Assembly (NCBI GenBank): GCA_963803065.1
Contig: CAWDKW010000005.1
Coordinates: 186,001 to 250,000 of the forward strand
Length of the DNA: 64,000 bases
Direction of reading: 5' to 3'
From: DASXMT01 sp963803065
Lineage (GTDB): Bacteria; Actinomycetota; Acidimicrobiia; Acidimicrobiales; RAAP-2
How positions within the stretch are numbered: position 1 is the stretch's first letter; every line of letters starts with the position of its first letter. The notes under the pieces are model-generated. The model was not told the origin of the DNA. It saw nothing but the letters and a program-made list of their open reading frames with translations, and did not search any database. Of this stretch, positions 35,732-44,155 are shown one piece after another. The translations under genes and the position numbers were made by a program.

Positions 35732-35758
35732 TTGGCAGTCTAATGCAGGGAGTGCTAA
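35732..35758. promoter_or_regulatory. CIRCE-like element (HrcA operator)
   Basis: TTGGCAGTC-N9-GAGTGCTAA matches the CIRCE consensus TTAGCACTC-N9-GAGTGCTAA at 16 of 18 positions, with the right half perfect and the spacer exactly 9. It lies 37 bases upstream of the FmdB-type gene, where HrcA would repress in the absence of heat stress. HrcA itself is not in the window. Confidence 0.75.
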
Positions 35759-35864
35759 CGCCGGACAGCCCATGGCTGGTGAAGCGCCCGGCGTGGTGCG
35801 CTCGGGAGCATTTGGAGGAGGGGCGCTTCCCCTACACTTAGGTTCGTGAGAAACGCAGCTGGTC

Positions 35865-36350
35865 ATGTCTGAGCGGAGCCTGGGGCACCTCGATCCGTTG
35901 GGCGGCGCCCGGATGGTGGACGTCTCGCCCAAAGAGCCGACCCATCGCCGGGCGCTGGCCCGTTGCCGGGTCGAGATGTTGCCCGAGACGACGGCCAAGG
36001 TGGCCACCAACGCCATCACCAAGGGAGACGTGCTGGCCGCCGCCCGCGTGGCGGGGATCCAGGCGGCCAAACGGACGGCCGATCTGGTGCCGATGTGCCA
36101 TCCCCTCCTGGTCGGGACCGTCCATGTCGACTTCACCATCGGTGACGACTACGTCGAGGTCGAGGCCAAGGTGGAGACGGTGGACCGGACGGGCGTGGAG
36201 ATGGAGGCGATGACCGCCTGTGCCATCGCCGCCCTGACCGTCTACGACATGTGCAAGACCACCGACCGCACCATGAGCATCGGCCAGCTCAAGCTGTGGG
36301 AGAAGACCGGGGGAAGTTCCGGGACCTGGAAGCGGAACCCGGCGACCTGA
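35865..36350 (+). CDS. moaC: Cyclic pyranopterin monophosphate synthase MoaC
   Basis: This 161-residue enzyme, with MoaA, converts GTP to cyclic pyranopterin monophosphate in molybdenum cofactor synthesis. Conserved segments include GGARMVDVSPKEPTHRRA, KGDVLAAARVAGIQAAK, LVPMCHPLLV and DRTGVEMEAMTAC followed by YDMCK. The Lys, His and Asp residues of the active site are present. No moaA or moaE is adjacent, so it stands alone between the FmdB-type gene (divergent) and the deacetylase-like gene. The last 15 residues (GSSGTWKRNPAT) are variable in the family. Confidence 0.95.
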   Translation: MSERSLGHLDPLGGARMVDVSPKEPTHRRALARCRVEMLPETTAKVATNAITKGDVLAAARVAGIQAAKRTADLVPMCHPLLVGTVHVDFTIGDDYVEVEAKVETVDRTGVEMEAMTACAIAALTVYDMCKTTDRTMSIGQLKLWEKTGGSSGTWKRNPAT

Positions 36351-36535
36351 TCCGTCGGGCCGACAGCGCGCGTCGGAGACGTACCGCAGGTACGGCGGGT
36401 CTCTACCCATCGGTAGGGCGGATTCCTACCTACGGCTTCGGCCGAATTGTGCACATGTACTCGAGTTCACCACGAGAGAGAACCGATGGGGGAGCGTCGC
36501 GGTAACCGGGAGCATCGCCTCGAGGAGCAAGGCTG

Positions 36536-37447
36536 ATGATCGGTACACCGACGATCGTCCTCGGATACCGCCGCATCGCCGAGGGGGTGGACGACCCGTT
36601 CGGGTTCTGTGTCTCCCCGGAGAGATTTGCCGGTCATCTGGCCCAGCTGGCCAAGAAGGCCGAGTTCGTGACACCGGACGAGGTGTGTACCCCGTCTCGT
36701 AGGCCACGGGTGGCGGTGACCTTCGACGGTGGGTACGTCGACAACCTGATCAACGCGCTCCCCATTGCCCAGCGGTTTGGCGCCCCAATGACCGTCTACG
36801 TCACGAGCGGCCTCATCGGTGACGTCCGAGGCTTCTGGTGGGACCGTCTCGCCCGGATGGTGTTGCATGGCGCCTCGGAACCCGTCGACCTTCCCGTCGT
36901 GATCGGTGGCATCGAGATTCCGGTTCGCTTTGGGCGCCCGGAAACAGCGCGCCAGATGCTCGAGGTGCTCTGGGCCCGGCTCCGCCCGTGCTCCGTGGAA
37001 GAGATCGACGCTGTCCTCGCCGACCTGGGCCGGCGGTTGTCCGTCGACACCGATGCAGGCCCCGACGCCCGGACCATGACCCGACCGGAGCTCGACACCC
37101 TGGCTGCATCGGGAATGGCGATCATCGGCGCGCAAACCGTCGACCACGGGCTGCTGCGCACCCAGCCCTATCCGGCACAGCTCCAGGCCATCAGGGCAGC
37201 GAAGGTCGATCTCGAGGGTGAGCGGCGAGGCTCGGTGCGCCACTTCGCCTATCCCTTCGGCGGCCGAGACTCATTGAACGATGACTCGATCGTCGCCGTA
37301 CGTAGCGCCGGGTTCGAAACGGCCATGACCACCATGTCGGGATCGGTGCGGTCGACGTCGATTCCGCTCCTCCTGCCCCGGCGGGTGGTCGGGAACTGGT
37401 CAAGCGCCCGCTTTCGGGCCACCACCGTTCGGTGGGGCCTGTTCTGA
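36536..37447 (+). CDS. Polysaccharide deacetylase-like protein with altered metal site
   Basis: This 303-residue protein has the NodB-type deacetylase fold, which normally removes acetyl groups from glycans using a metal held by Asp-His-His. Motif 1, usually TFDDG, reads VTFDGGYVDN: the catalytic Asp64 is kept but the metal-binding second Asp is Gly. Motif 2, usually HTxxH, reads GAQTVDH, with the first His replaced by Gln and the second kept. The later RHFAYPFGGRD motif is intact. The protein may bind glycans without deacetylating, or use a different metal arrangement. The short leader contains several overlapping inverted repeats around CTACCCATCGGTAGG (36401-36415). Confidence 0.8.
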   Translation: MIGTPTIVLGYRRIAEGVDDPFGFCVSPERFAGHLAQLAKKAEFVTPDEVCTPSRRPRVAVTFDGGYVDNLINALPIAQRFGAPMTVYVTSGLIGDVRGFWWDRLARMVLHGASEPVDLPVVIGGIEIPVRFGRPETARQMLEVLWARLRPCSVEEIDAVLADLGRRLSVDTDAGPDARTMTRPELDTLAASGMAIIGAQTVDHGLLRTQPYPAQLQAIRAAKVDLEGERRGSVRHFAYPFGGRDSLNDDSIVAVRSAGFETAMTTMSGSVRSTSIPLLLPRRVVGNWSSARFRATTVRWGLF

Positions 37448-37490
37448 GCTCGGGGGCACCGCACCGGCTTTGGTCCGGCGACCCAGCGCC

Positions 37491-37964
37491 TCAGCGGCCG
37501 GTGTGCCCGTCAATCATCTCGCGGAGGATGTCTGCGTGGCCGGCGTGTCGCGCCGTCTCCTCGAGCAGGTGCATGAGCACCCACCGAAGATTGACCTGTG
37601 CCGAGTCGTCGGGATTGCGGCACGGCTCCTCCAGGCTGGACGAATCAATGACCGCGTCAGCCCGGGCCCATGTCTCACGGTAGGAGTCGACGGCAGCGGC
37701 GAGCGTGTCGTCGGGCTGCACCCGATCGTCCGGGAGGTCGACCGGTTGCCCGGCGAAACGGTGGAGGATCCACCGGGTCTCCGCGTGGGCCAAGTGCCTG
37801 ACGAGCCAGAGGAGCGATGTGCCGCTGTCGACCAGTGGCCGACGAGCCGCTCTGTCGTCGATCCCGGCCACCTTTCGCACCATCGAGTCCCGCTGGTACT
37901 GAAGGAGCGCCCGCACTGTCTCCCGTTCGTCACCCTCGAGCCGGGGTGGCTTCTGGTCAGGCAC
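37491..37964 (-). CDS. DinB-family (DUF664-type) four-helix metalloprotein
   Basis: This 157-residue protein of the DinB/YfiT superfamily often acts as a thiol-dependent transferase (mycothiol or bacillithiol) in actinobacteria. The three conserved metal His positions are visible in SLLWLVRHLAHAETRW and LMHLLEETARHAGHADIL. It ends REMIDGHTGR, the usual family terminus. It converges on the deacetylase-like gene and shares an orientation with the next two small genes, probably as an operon. Substrate unknown. Confidence 0.85.
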   Translation of the reverse strand: MPDQKPPRLEGDERETVRALLQYQRDSMVRKVAGIDDRAARRPLVDSGTSLLWLVRHLAHAETRWILHRFAGQPVDLPDDRVQPDDTLAAAVDSYRETWARADAVIDSSSLEEPCRNPDDSAQVNLRWVLMHLLEETARHAGHADILREMIDGHTGR

Positions 37965-37988
37965 GTTGGCGGATCGGGTCAGGCGACG

Positions 37989-38336
37989 TCAGGTCGGCCG
38001 ACCGAAGGAGTCGCCCAGGATGGCGTCGACCGGGTTCGGAGCGGCTGGAGCGGTTGGAGCAGCTGGAGCGGTTGGGGGGGCAGCCGGAGGCGGAGACGAC
38101 GCCGGGACGGAAGCGAGAGGTGAGGCCGGGATGGCTGGAGGTTCCCGCACGCTTGGAGCCGGGGGTGCGATGAGCGCGCTGAGCCGGTCGACGGTGGCAG
38201 TCAGTTCGACGAGGGCCCGCCGCACCGAATCCAATTCGTTCCGGATCTCGGCATCGCGGGCCTCAGTGACGGGAACCCCGGTGTCGGTGATCGGGGAACG
38301 ATCGCTTGGCCCGTCGACCGCCTCGGTCATGTCCAA
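37989..38336 (-). CDS. Small protein with coiled coil and Pro/Ala-rich tail
   Basis: The 115-residue protein has a probable coiled coil (residues about 27-58: AEIRNELDSVRRALVELT, ATVDRLSALI) followed by 45 residues of almost only Pro, Ala and Ser. It then ends in a short conserved-looking terminus (PNPVDAILGDSFGRPT). This layout is common in actinobacterial small proteins of unknown role. It lies 24 bases from the DinB gene and 15 from the next gene in the same direction. Confidence 0.6.
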   Translation of the reverse strand: MDMTEAVDGPSDRSPITDTGVPVTEARDAEIRNELDSVRRALVELTATVDRLSALIAPPAPSVREPPAIPASPLASVPASSPPPAAPPTAPAAPTAPAAPNPVDAILGDSFGRPT

Positions 38337-38351
38337 CCGGCGGCCTTGCTG

Positions 38352-38648
38352 CTAGCCGGCGGCGGCCGCTCGGAGCTCGTCGATCGTCAGCTCCGAGGTC
38401 GCCTCGCCACCGCACTGAGCGCAATGGTCGAGATGACGCCAGCTGCGAAGCAGGCGAGTGCCCTCGGGGTTGAGGAGCACGACGAACGACTCCGACATCG
38501 GGTCGATCTCGACCCCGTAGCAAGGGCGCCACGCGGTCGATGCTTCCCCGGACACGGAACTGATCCCCTTCAGTACGCGGCGAAACCTCGAGTTCTCCGT
38601 ATCGAAGATCCACGTGCTGTGGCACGACTCTACGATCAGCGGTTCCAT
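38352..38648 (-). CDS. Small protein with CxxC motif, unknown function
   Basis: This 98-residue protein starts at ATG 38648 (MEPLIVESCHSTWIFDTE) and continues FRRVLKGISSV, YGVEIDPMSESFVVLLNPE and SWRHLDHCAQCGGEATSEL. The HxxHCAQC cluster could bind zinc. It resembles short actinobacterial proteins of unknown function that describe a conditional display of a value; no activity is known. The upstream reading to 38717 has weaker composition and no ribosome binding site. It is the first gene of a three-gene minus-strand run. Nothing else was found in the gap 38649-38867 beyond AT-rich promoter-like sequence near 38700-38750. Confidence 0.6.
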   Translation of the reverse strand: MEPLIVESCHSTWIFDTENSRFRRVLKGISSVSGEASTAWRPCYGVEIDPMSESFVVLLNPEGTRLLRSWRHLDHCAQCGGEATSELTIDELRAAAAG

Positions 38649-38867
38649 GGTGCGATCTTGACACCTTCCTCCGTCGGAAACCCAACGAATATGTTGCGGT
38701 TCGATGACGACTATCACTCTCCGGGATATAAGAATTAGATAAGGTCACGCTGAGCGTCACAAGCTGTGCACTAGGCGTAGCAGTGCCGGCTTGGCCTGGA
38801 TTCTTCGCCCCACCGTTCTACCCGGAGGGACGCGGGAACGAACCAGCCGGATCGGGATCGAGCCCAG

Positions 38868-40225
38868 TCAGAGCGGTCCGATGGTGTGCTTCCGTCCCGG
38901 GAGTTGCTCCCGTGACGAAGCCAACGCGGCCAGCGCTCGCGCCACGGTCAACCGGGTGTCGGCAGGATCGATGACCGCGTCGACGAATCCGCGCTCGGCT
39001 GCTTCCCACGGGGTGAGGAACCGCTCCGTGTACTCCACCTGGAGCTCAGCCTGTTGTTCGCGGTCTTTCCCGCGATGGAGGATCTGCACCGCTCCCTCGG
39101 CTCCCATCACGGCGATCTCGGCACATGGCCAGGCGAAGCACAGGTCGTTGCCCAGCCCCGCGAGTCCATCACGATGTAGGCGCCCCCGAAGGCCTTGCGG
39201 AGGATCACGCAGATCCGGGGAACCGTGGCCTCGGCGTAGGCGAAGGCCAGCTCGGCGCCATGACGGATCATCCCCCGCCATTCGAGGTCCTTGCCCGGGA
39301 GGAAGCCCGGTGTGTCGACCAGGGTCACCAACGGGAGATTGAAGGCATCGCAGAACCGCACGAACTTCGCCCCCTTCTGGGAGGCGGCGATGTCCAGCGT
39401 TCCCGCCAACGCCTGGGGCTGGTTGGCCAGGATCCCGACCGATCGGCCGCCGATCCGACCGAACCCGGTAACCAGCTGGGGCGACCACCGGGTCCAGAGC
39501 TCGGTGAAGTCGGCCTCGTCGCAGAGGTGAGCGGCGATGTGGCGAACGTCGTAGGAGCTGGTGGTCCGGGCGGGGATGGCCTCGCGTAGCTCGGGGACCC
39601 GCCGATCGGGCGGGTCGGTAGCCGGCTCCACCGGAGGCAGTTCGTCGGCATGGGGTGGCAACAGGGAGAGGATGTTGGCCACCTGGGCCAGGGCGTCGGC
39701 CTCATCGACGGCTTCGATGGCACACAGTCCGCTCGAGCGCGCGTGCACCGGAGCACCGCCCAGCTGATGGATGCCGATCCGGACCCCTGTGAACTCCTCG
39801 ACCATCGCCGGGCCCGAGACGAACGCGAAGGCCTCGGGCGACATGATCACGACGTCGGCGATGCCCAGCATCAGGGCAGGCCCGGAGATGGCCGGGCCGA
39901 TGACCACTCCGATCAACGGCACGACGCCCGAGCAGGCGGCCAGGGCCCGGGCCGCCTGTCCCCACCCATGGAGGGAGTCGATGCCCTCGGACACGTCGGC
40001 CCCCGACGAGGCCAGGACGAACACCATGGGGACATGCAGGGCCAGGGCGGTCTCGGCCGCCAACTGCAAGGTAGTCCCGTCCTCCTTGGACAGGGCGCCC
40101 CGCCGACGGGAGGACACGCTGCGGGCCACCATGGCCGGGCGACCCCCCAGGTCCTCGATCCCGGCGCGGAGCGTCCCTCGGACGAGGTGCCGGATGCGCG
40201 GCTCGGCCAGGGGAGCGGGGCTCAT
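38868..40225 (-). CDS. Acyl-CoA carboxylase, carboxyltransferase (beta) subunit, frameshifted
   Basis: The beta subunit transfers carboxyl from biotin to acetyl- or propionyl-CoA. The N-terminal part (FVLASSGADVSEGIDSL, GVVIGPAISGPALMLGIAD, RIGGRSVGILANQPQALAG, VTLVDTPGFLPGKDLEWRG, ILRKAFGGAYIVMDSRG) runs to about 39160. A one-base shift then gives GLGNDLCFAWPCAEIAVMG and the normal C-terminus (TPWEAAERGFVDAVIDP). One G missing from the run at 39156-39159 explains it. Intact length is about 453 residues, shorter than the roughly 520 of PccB. The oxyanion Gly-Gly segments are present. No alpha subunit gene is adjacent. Confidence 0.83.
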
Positions 40226-40325
40226 CGGCTCATGCTACGCACCGGCTCGCGTGACTGCCGCTCCGGACCGGTCGAGCGCCGGTAGCGTCCAGGGCAACGG
40301 GTTGTCGGATCAACTCGTCGAGACG

Positions 40326-42170
40326 ATGAGGGGAGTCCATCTGCGTACTGGTGAGGCCCTAGCGACGTCGGGTGAGAGCGGGCGAACAGTGTCGTCCCGG
40401 GCCCTCGCCGGCCTCCGACGCTCGTGGCCCTACCTGCGCTATGTCGTCGGCCTGGCCCTGGCCTTCTTCGCTCTAGACGCACTGAACGGCCACCGCGGCG
40501 AGCTGCAGGACACCGAGACCTACCTGACCCACCTCCATTGGCAGTGGGTCGTCCTGGCCGGGGTCTGTGAAGCTGCGTCTCTCTTCTCATTTGCCGTTCT
40601 CCAGTCCCGCTTGCTGAACGCGGGCAGGGTCCGGGTGGGACTCGGGACCCTGACGGCGATCACGCTGGCCGCCACGTCGATCGCCAATTCACTGCCGGTT
40701 GGGCCGGCTCTGGCCAGCGTCTTCGGCTACCGGCAGTACCGGCGCAGGGGGGCCACGCAAGCGCTGGCCGGGTGGGTCGTGGCCGCGTCATTGGTCGTGG
40801 CCGTGGTCACCCTGGCCGTGTTGGCGGCCGCCGGCTTGGCTGTGGCCGGCGCCGAGGGCGCCTCGTACGACTTGGTCTGGGTGACGGTGGCGGTCCTCAT
40901 CCTCGCCCTCGCCCTGTCGGTGGTGTTCCTGAAGAAGCGCTTTCTGGCTGGAGCGATCTCGTCCCTGGTGCGGCTGAGCCGCCGGTTGACCGGTCGTCCG
41001 CGCGGCGAGATCGGTGAGTTGGCCGACCGTATGGTCGAGCAACTGACCGTCGTCCAGCTGAACGGCCGGCAGGCCATCGGGGCGGGGGGATGGGGCATGG
41101 CCAACTGGGGGTTCGACTGCGCTTGCCTGGCCTGCGCCTTCGCCGCCGTCGGCGTAGGCGTGCCCTGGCGGGGGCTGCTCCTGGCCTATGGCGCCGGCCA
41201 GCTCGCTGCCAACCTTCCGATCACCCCGGGCGGCCTCGGTGTGGTGGAGGGCAGCCTCACGATCGCGCTGGTGGCCTTCGGGGGCTCCGAGTCGTCGACC
41301 GTCGCAGCCGTGCTCCTGTACCGGATCTTCCAGTTCTGGGTCACCCTGCCCATCGGCTGGGTGGCATGGGCCATGCTGGCCCTGGGCCACCGTCGAGAGA
41401 TCCGGCGGTCGCCCCCGCCGCCGGACTCGGGGGCCCCGGGGTTGCCGACCGTCGAGACCGTCGAGACCTTCCCGACCGCCCCGACTGTCCCGACCGGAAC
41501 CGTCGCGTACCCCTCGGACCCAGAAGCCGATCCGCCCGGCGCCTCTGCTCCGGCGCCAGCGGTCGTGGTCGGCCCAGCCGCGCCGGCGGTGCCGGCGGTG
41601 CCGGCGGTGCCCGATCGGGCCTCCTCGGGCCATCGAACTACCGCGGCACGCCTACTCGGGGCGTTGGTCGAGTGGGGTGGCCCTGGGCTGGTCCCGGGGG
41701 GTCATGTCGGTCCCCGTCGTTCCCGGGGCAGTCCCCGCCGTCGTCGACGTCTCGTCGTGCTGGTCGTCGCAGCGTTGGCCGGATCGGTGGCCCTCACCAG
41801 CTGCACGGCCGGGCATGCCTCCTTGGGCACGGGCTCGAGCCCGTGCTACCTGGCTCTCCCCAAGGCTGCGGACGCCGTGCACCACCGGGGGACCCTGGTC
41901 GGCGTCCTTCTCGTTTCTCCGACGGCACTCGACTCGCACCGCGCCACCGTCCGGAAGCTCGAGAGCCGGGTGAACGGTCGGCTCCACGACGCCTGCCTGG
42001 TCGCCTATCGGGGGAAATTCACGTCGTCGGATGTCGAGCGACCGATCGAACCTGGGCAGTCGGGTACCTACGCTGTGGCGGTGCTCACCACATCGGGCAA
42101 GGAACTACTGGCGACCTTCGTCCTTACCCATTCGCCTCTCCGATTCGGTCACTTCCGGTTCGGGGGCTGA
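40326..42170 (+). CDS. LPG synthase-type flippase domain fused to lipoprotein-like tail
   Basis: The first about 370 residues are a multi-helix UPF0104/MprF-flippase-like domain (LPITPGGLGVVEGSLTIALV is the family's signature). It probably moves lipids or lipid-linked precursors across the membrane. After a Pro/Thr-rich linker (VETVETFPTAPTVPTG, then 9-bp repeats giving PAVPAVPAVP), the same frame continues into RRRRRLVVLVVAALAG and ends its hydrophobic run in ALTSC. This looks like a lipoprotein signal with its lipobox Cys near residue 493, then a 120-residue domain. This could be a genuine fusion, or a second gene starting within the linker at a non-ATG codon. The C-terminus overlaps ctaG by 66 bases. 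Confidence 0.7.
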   Translation: MRGVHLRTGEALATSGESGRTVSSRALAGLRRSWPYLRYVVGLALAFFALDALNGHRGELQDTETYLTHLHWQWVVLAGVCEAASLFSFAVLQSRLLNAGRVRVGLGTLTAITLAATSIANSLPVGPALASVFGYRQYRRRGATQALAGWVVAASLVVAVVTLAVLAAAGLAVAGAEGASYDLVWVTVAVLILALALSVVFLKKRFLAGAISSLVRLSRRLTGRPRGEIGELADRMVEQLTVVQLNGRQAIGAGGWGMANWGFDCACLACAFAAVGVGVPWRGLLLAYGAGQLAANLPITPGGLGVVEGSLTIALVAFGGSESSTVAAVLLYRIFQFWVTLPIGWVAWAMLALGHRREIRRSPPPPDSGAPGLPTVETVETFPTAPTVPTGTVAYPSDPEADPPGASAPAPAVVVGPAAPAVPAVPAVPDRASSGHRTTAARLLGALVEWGGPGLVPGGHVGPRRSRGSPRRRRRLVVLVVAALAGSVALTSCTAGHASLGTGSSPCYLALPKAADAVHHRGTLVGVLLVSPTALDSHRATVRKLESRVNGRLHDACLVAYRGKFTSSDVERPIEPGQSGTYAVAVLTTSGKELLATFVLTHSPLRFGHFRFGG

Positions 42171-43142
42171 GGGCCGGCCACCGTAGCCGGTCGACGCCGC
42201 ACCGCCCGGCCCGGTCTGTCCCGTCCCGGTCGGCCCGGGACCGCGCCCAGTCGACGCCGCACCGCCCGGCCCGGTCTGTCCCGTCCCGCCGTGGCGATCG
42301 GCCCGCTCGAAGTGCCGCTCGACGTCGGCCCACACGAGGGGCTCGCCCTCGCCGAACTCCTCGTCGGCGGCGTGGGCCCGGCTCAGGACCACGCCTCCGA
42401 CGGTGAGCATCACGAACAAGAAGGAGAGCTTGGAGACAAAGCCGGCGATCTGCTGATCGGTGAGCGGCCGGAGCCCGATGGCCAGGTGCGAGCGGGAGAA
42501 CACCGGGTACAGCGGGTGCTTGGCGAAGATGTAGATGAAAGAGAGGAAGGCCGGCAGCACAGCCTGGACGACGAGGTAGGTGAACCTCCCAACGGGGCGG
42601 AGCCGCTGGATCCCAGGGATGCGTCCGATCACCGGGATCCACAGCACGAACCCGGCCAGCACCAGGGCCGCGTCGAGAAGGCCACGTGCGATGGCCGAGG
42701 AGGACTGGGCATCGACCAGCCCGCCGGCCATCGAGCCCACGGCGATCACGGCGAACACCACGATCGCCACCCCAGGACGGCGGAACCAGGCCAGCGCCGT
42801 GTCGACCGGTGCCGGTCGGGTGAGCCACTGCAACACGTCGTACGGCATGCCGAGAAGGATGAACGGCGGCACGGCCACGGTGAGCAACAGCCGCTGGACG
42901 ACCAGCGCGGTGAGGGAGAAGTGTGCCGCCAAGTCGGCGACCGGCCAGGTGAGGGCGACGACTGCCGCGCCCACGCCGGCGGCGAAGGAAGCGATCTGCC
43001 GGAGACGCCACGGCGTCGCCCGAGCCGGGTCCACGGTGGCGATCCGGAGGTGCCCGGCGATCACCCCGACTACGGCGGCGATCAGGATGAGCCAGCTCAG
43101 GAGGTGCAGCTGCCAAGCGTACGGGCCGACGACGCCGTTCAC
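42105..43142 (-). CDS. ctaG: CtaG-family cytochrome c oxidase assembly protein
   Basis: This 345-residue protein of the caa3-type CtaG family (seven helices) is needed for copper insertion into cytochrome c oxidase. Visible are VGPYAWQLHLLSWLILI, LLLTVAVPPFILLGMPYDVL and FAKHPLYPVF with the later AADEEFGEG. The GTG start is 43142. The last 70 residues are a low-complexity tail with a duplicated GTGQTGPGGAASTG peptide produced by a 38-bp direct repeat. It is divergent from pafB with only 38 bases between starts. Confidence 0.85.
   Translation of the reverse strand: MNGVVGPYAWQLHLLSWLILIAAVVGVIAGHLRIATVDPARATPWRLRQIASFAAGVGAAVVALTWPVADLAAHFSLTALVVQRLLLTVAVPPFILLGMPYDVLQWLTRPAPVDTALAWFRRPGVAIVVFAVIAVGSMAGGLVDAQSSSAIARGLLDAALVLAGFVLWIPVIGRIPGIQRLRPVGRFTYLVVQAVLPAFLSFIYIFAKHPLYPVFSRSHLAIGLRPLTDQQIAGFVSKLSFLFVMLTVGGVVLSRAHAADEEFGEGEPLVWADVERHFERADRHGGTGQTGPGGAASTGRGPGPTGTGQTGPGGAASTGYGGRPSAPEPEVTESERRMGKDEGRQ
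42191..42288. repeat. Direct repeat, 38 bp, two copies 60 bp apart
   Basis: A 38-bp unit beginning TCGACGCCGCACCGCCCGGC occurs at 42191-42228 and 42251-42288. It encodes the repeated Gly/Thr-rich tail of CtaG on the minus strand. Confidence 0.85.
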
Positions 43143-43180
43143 TGCGGGCTCTGGGTCCTTGCGGCCCTAGATTGGCGCCG

Positions 43181-44155
43181 ATGGAACGCCTCGACCGCCT
43201 CGAACGGGTTACTGACCTGCTGCTGGTGCTGTTGGACACGCCCCAACCGCTCAGCCTTCGGGAGATCGCCAATCGCATCCCCGGCTACCCGACCGGTCGC
43301 GAGGCCCGGCGACAGGCGTTCGAACGGGACAAGCGGCTCCTGCGCGACGAGGGCGTGCCCCTCTCGGTGGAGCCCATCACTGGGGAGGAGCAGCTCGGGT
43401 ACCGGGTCGACCCGGCCCACTACTACCTTCCGGATCTCGGGCTCGACCCCGAGGAGCAAGCAGCGCTCAACCTCGCCGTCGCCGGCGTTCATCTTGGCGA
43501 TCCTAGCGGGACCGACGCGCTGTCCAAGCTGGGCGCGACGGGCGAATCACCGCTGCGTCCCATGGTGGACACACCCCTGGTCGACCTGCCTTCGGTCGAA
43601 TCGCTGCCCGCCCTCTCCGGGCTGTTCGACGCGGTCCGCTTGTCGGCCACGGTGACGTTCCGGTACCGGGGGTCCTTGCGGCGGGTGGACCCAGCCGGCC
43701 TGCGCTTCCGCGGCGGTCACTGGTATCTCGTCGCCTTCGACCGGGACCGGGGCGAGGGCAGGACCTTCCGGGTCGACCGGGTCTCGTCGGTGCCATCGGT
43801 GGGTCCATCCGGTTCGGCCGAGCTGCCCGAGGAGTTCGACCCCGAGCGTGCCTTCTCGGCCGAGCCGTGGCGATTCGGCGCCGGCGACGAAACCACGGTC
43901 GAGGTGCTGGTCGACCCGGTGGAGGCCGGTCGGGTGGTTGGCGAGTTGGGGTCAGCGGCGGTGATCGAACGGCGAGACTCGGGGGCCGTGGTCGTCCGGC
44001 TGTCGGTGACGGACATGGAGGCGCTCGTGACGTGGGTCCTGGGCCTCCTCGACCATGGCGAAGTGCTGGCGCCGAGCGAGGCACGCGCCGCGGTCGTCGC
44101 CCGACTCGAAGCTCTGGTCGGTGCGGGGGATTCCACCGCCGGAGCGACCGGATGA
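43181..44155 (+). CDS. pafB: WYL-domain transcriptional regulator PafB
   Basis: This 324-residue protein has an N-terminal winged helix (RVTDLLLVLLDTPQPLSL, RQAFERDKRLLRDEGVPL) and a WYL domain (ATVTFRYRGSLRRVDPAGL, GGHWYLVAFDRDRGEGRTF). PafB and PafC form a heterodimeric activator of the mycobacterial DNA-damage response, encoded with the proteasome genes. ATG 43181 is used; an upstream TTG is less likely. The stop overlaps the pafC start (ATGA). The expected proteasome genes are not in this window. Confidence 0.9.
   Translation: MERLDRLERVTDLLLVLLDTPQPLSLREIANRIPGYPTGREARRQAFERDKRLLRDEGVPLSVEPITGEEQLGYRVDPAHYYLPDLGLDPEEQAALNLAVAGVHLGDPSGTDALSKLGATGESPLRPMVDTPLVDLPSVESLPALSGLFDAVRLSATVTFRYRGSLRRVDPAGLRFRGGHWYLVAFDRDRGEGRTFRVDRVSSVPSVGPSGSAELPEEFDPERAFSAEPWRFGAGDETTVEVLVDPVEAGRVVGELGSAAVIERRDSGAVVVRLSVTDMEALVTWVLGLLDHGEVLAPSEARAAVVARLEALVGAGDSTAGATG

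Noticed and set aside
39771..40325. Upstream extension of the flippase-type gene
   Set aside because: The region is antisense to the acyl-CoA carboxylase gene, and the membrane protein pattern begins only after 40326.
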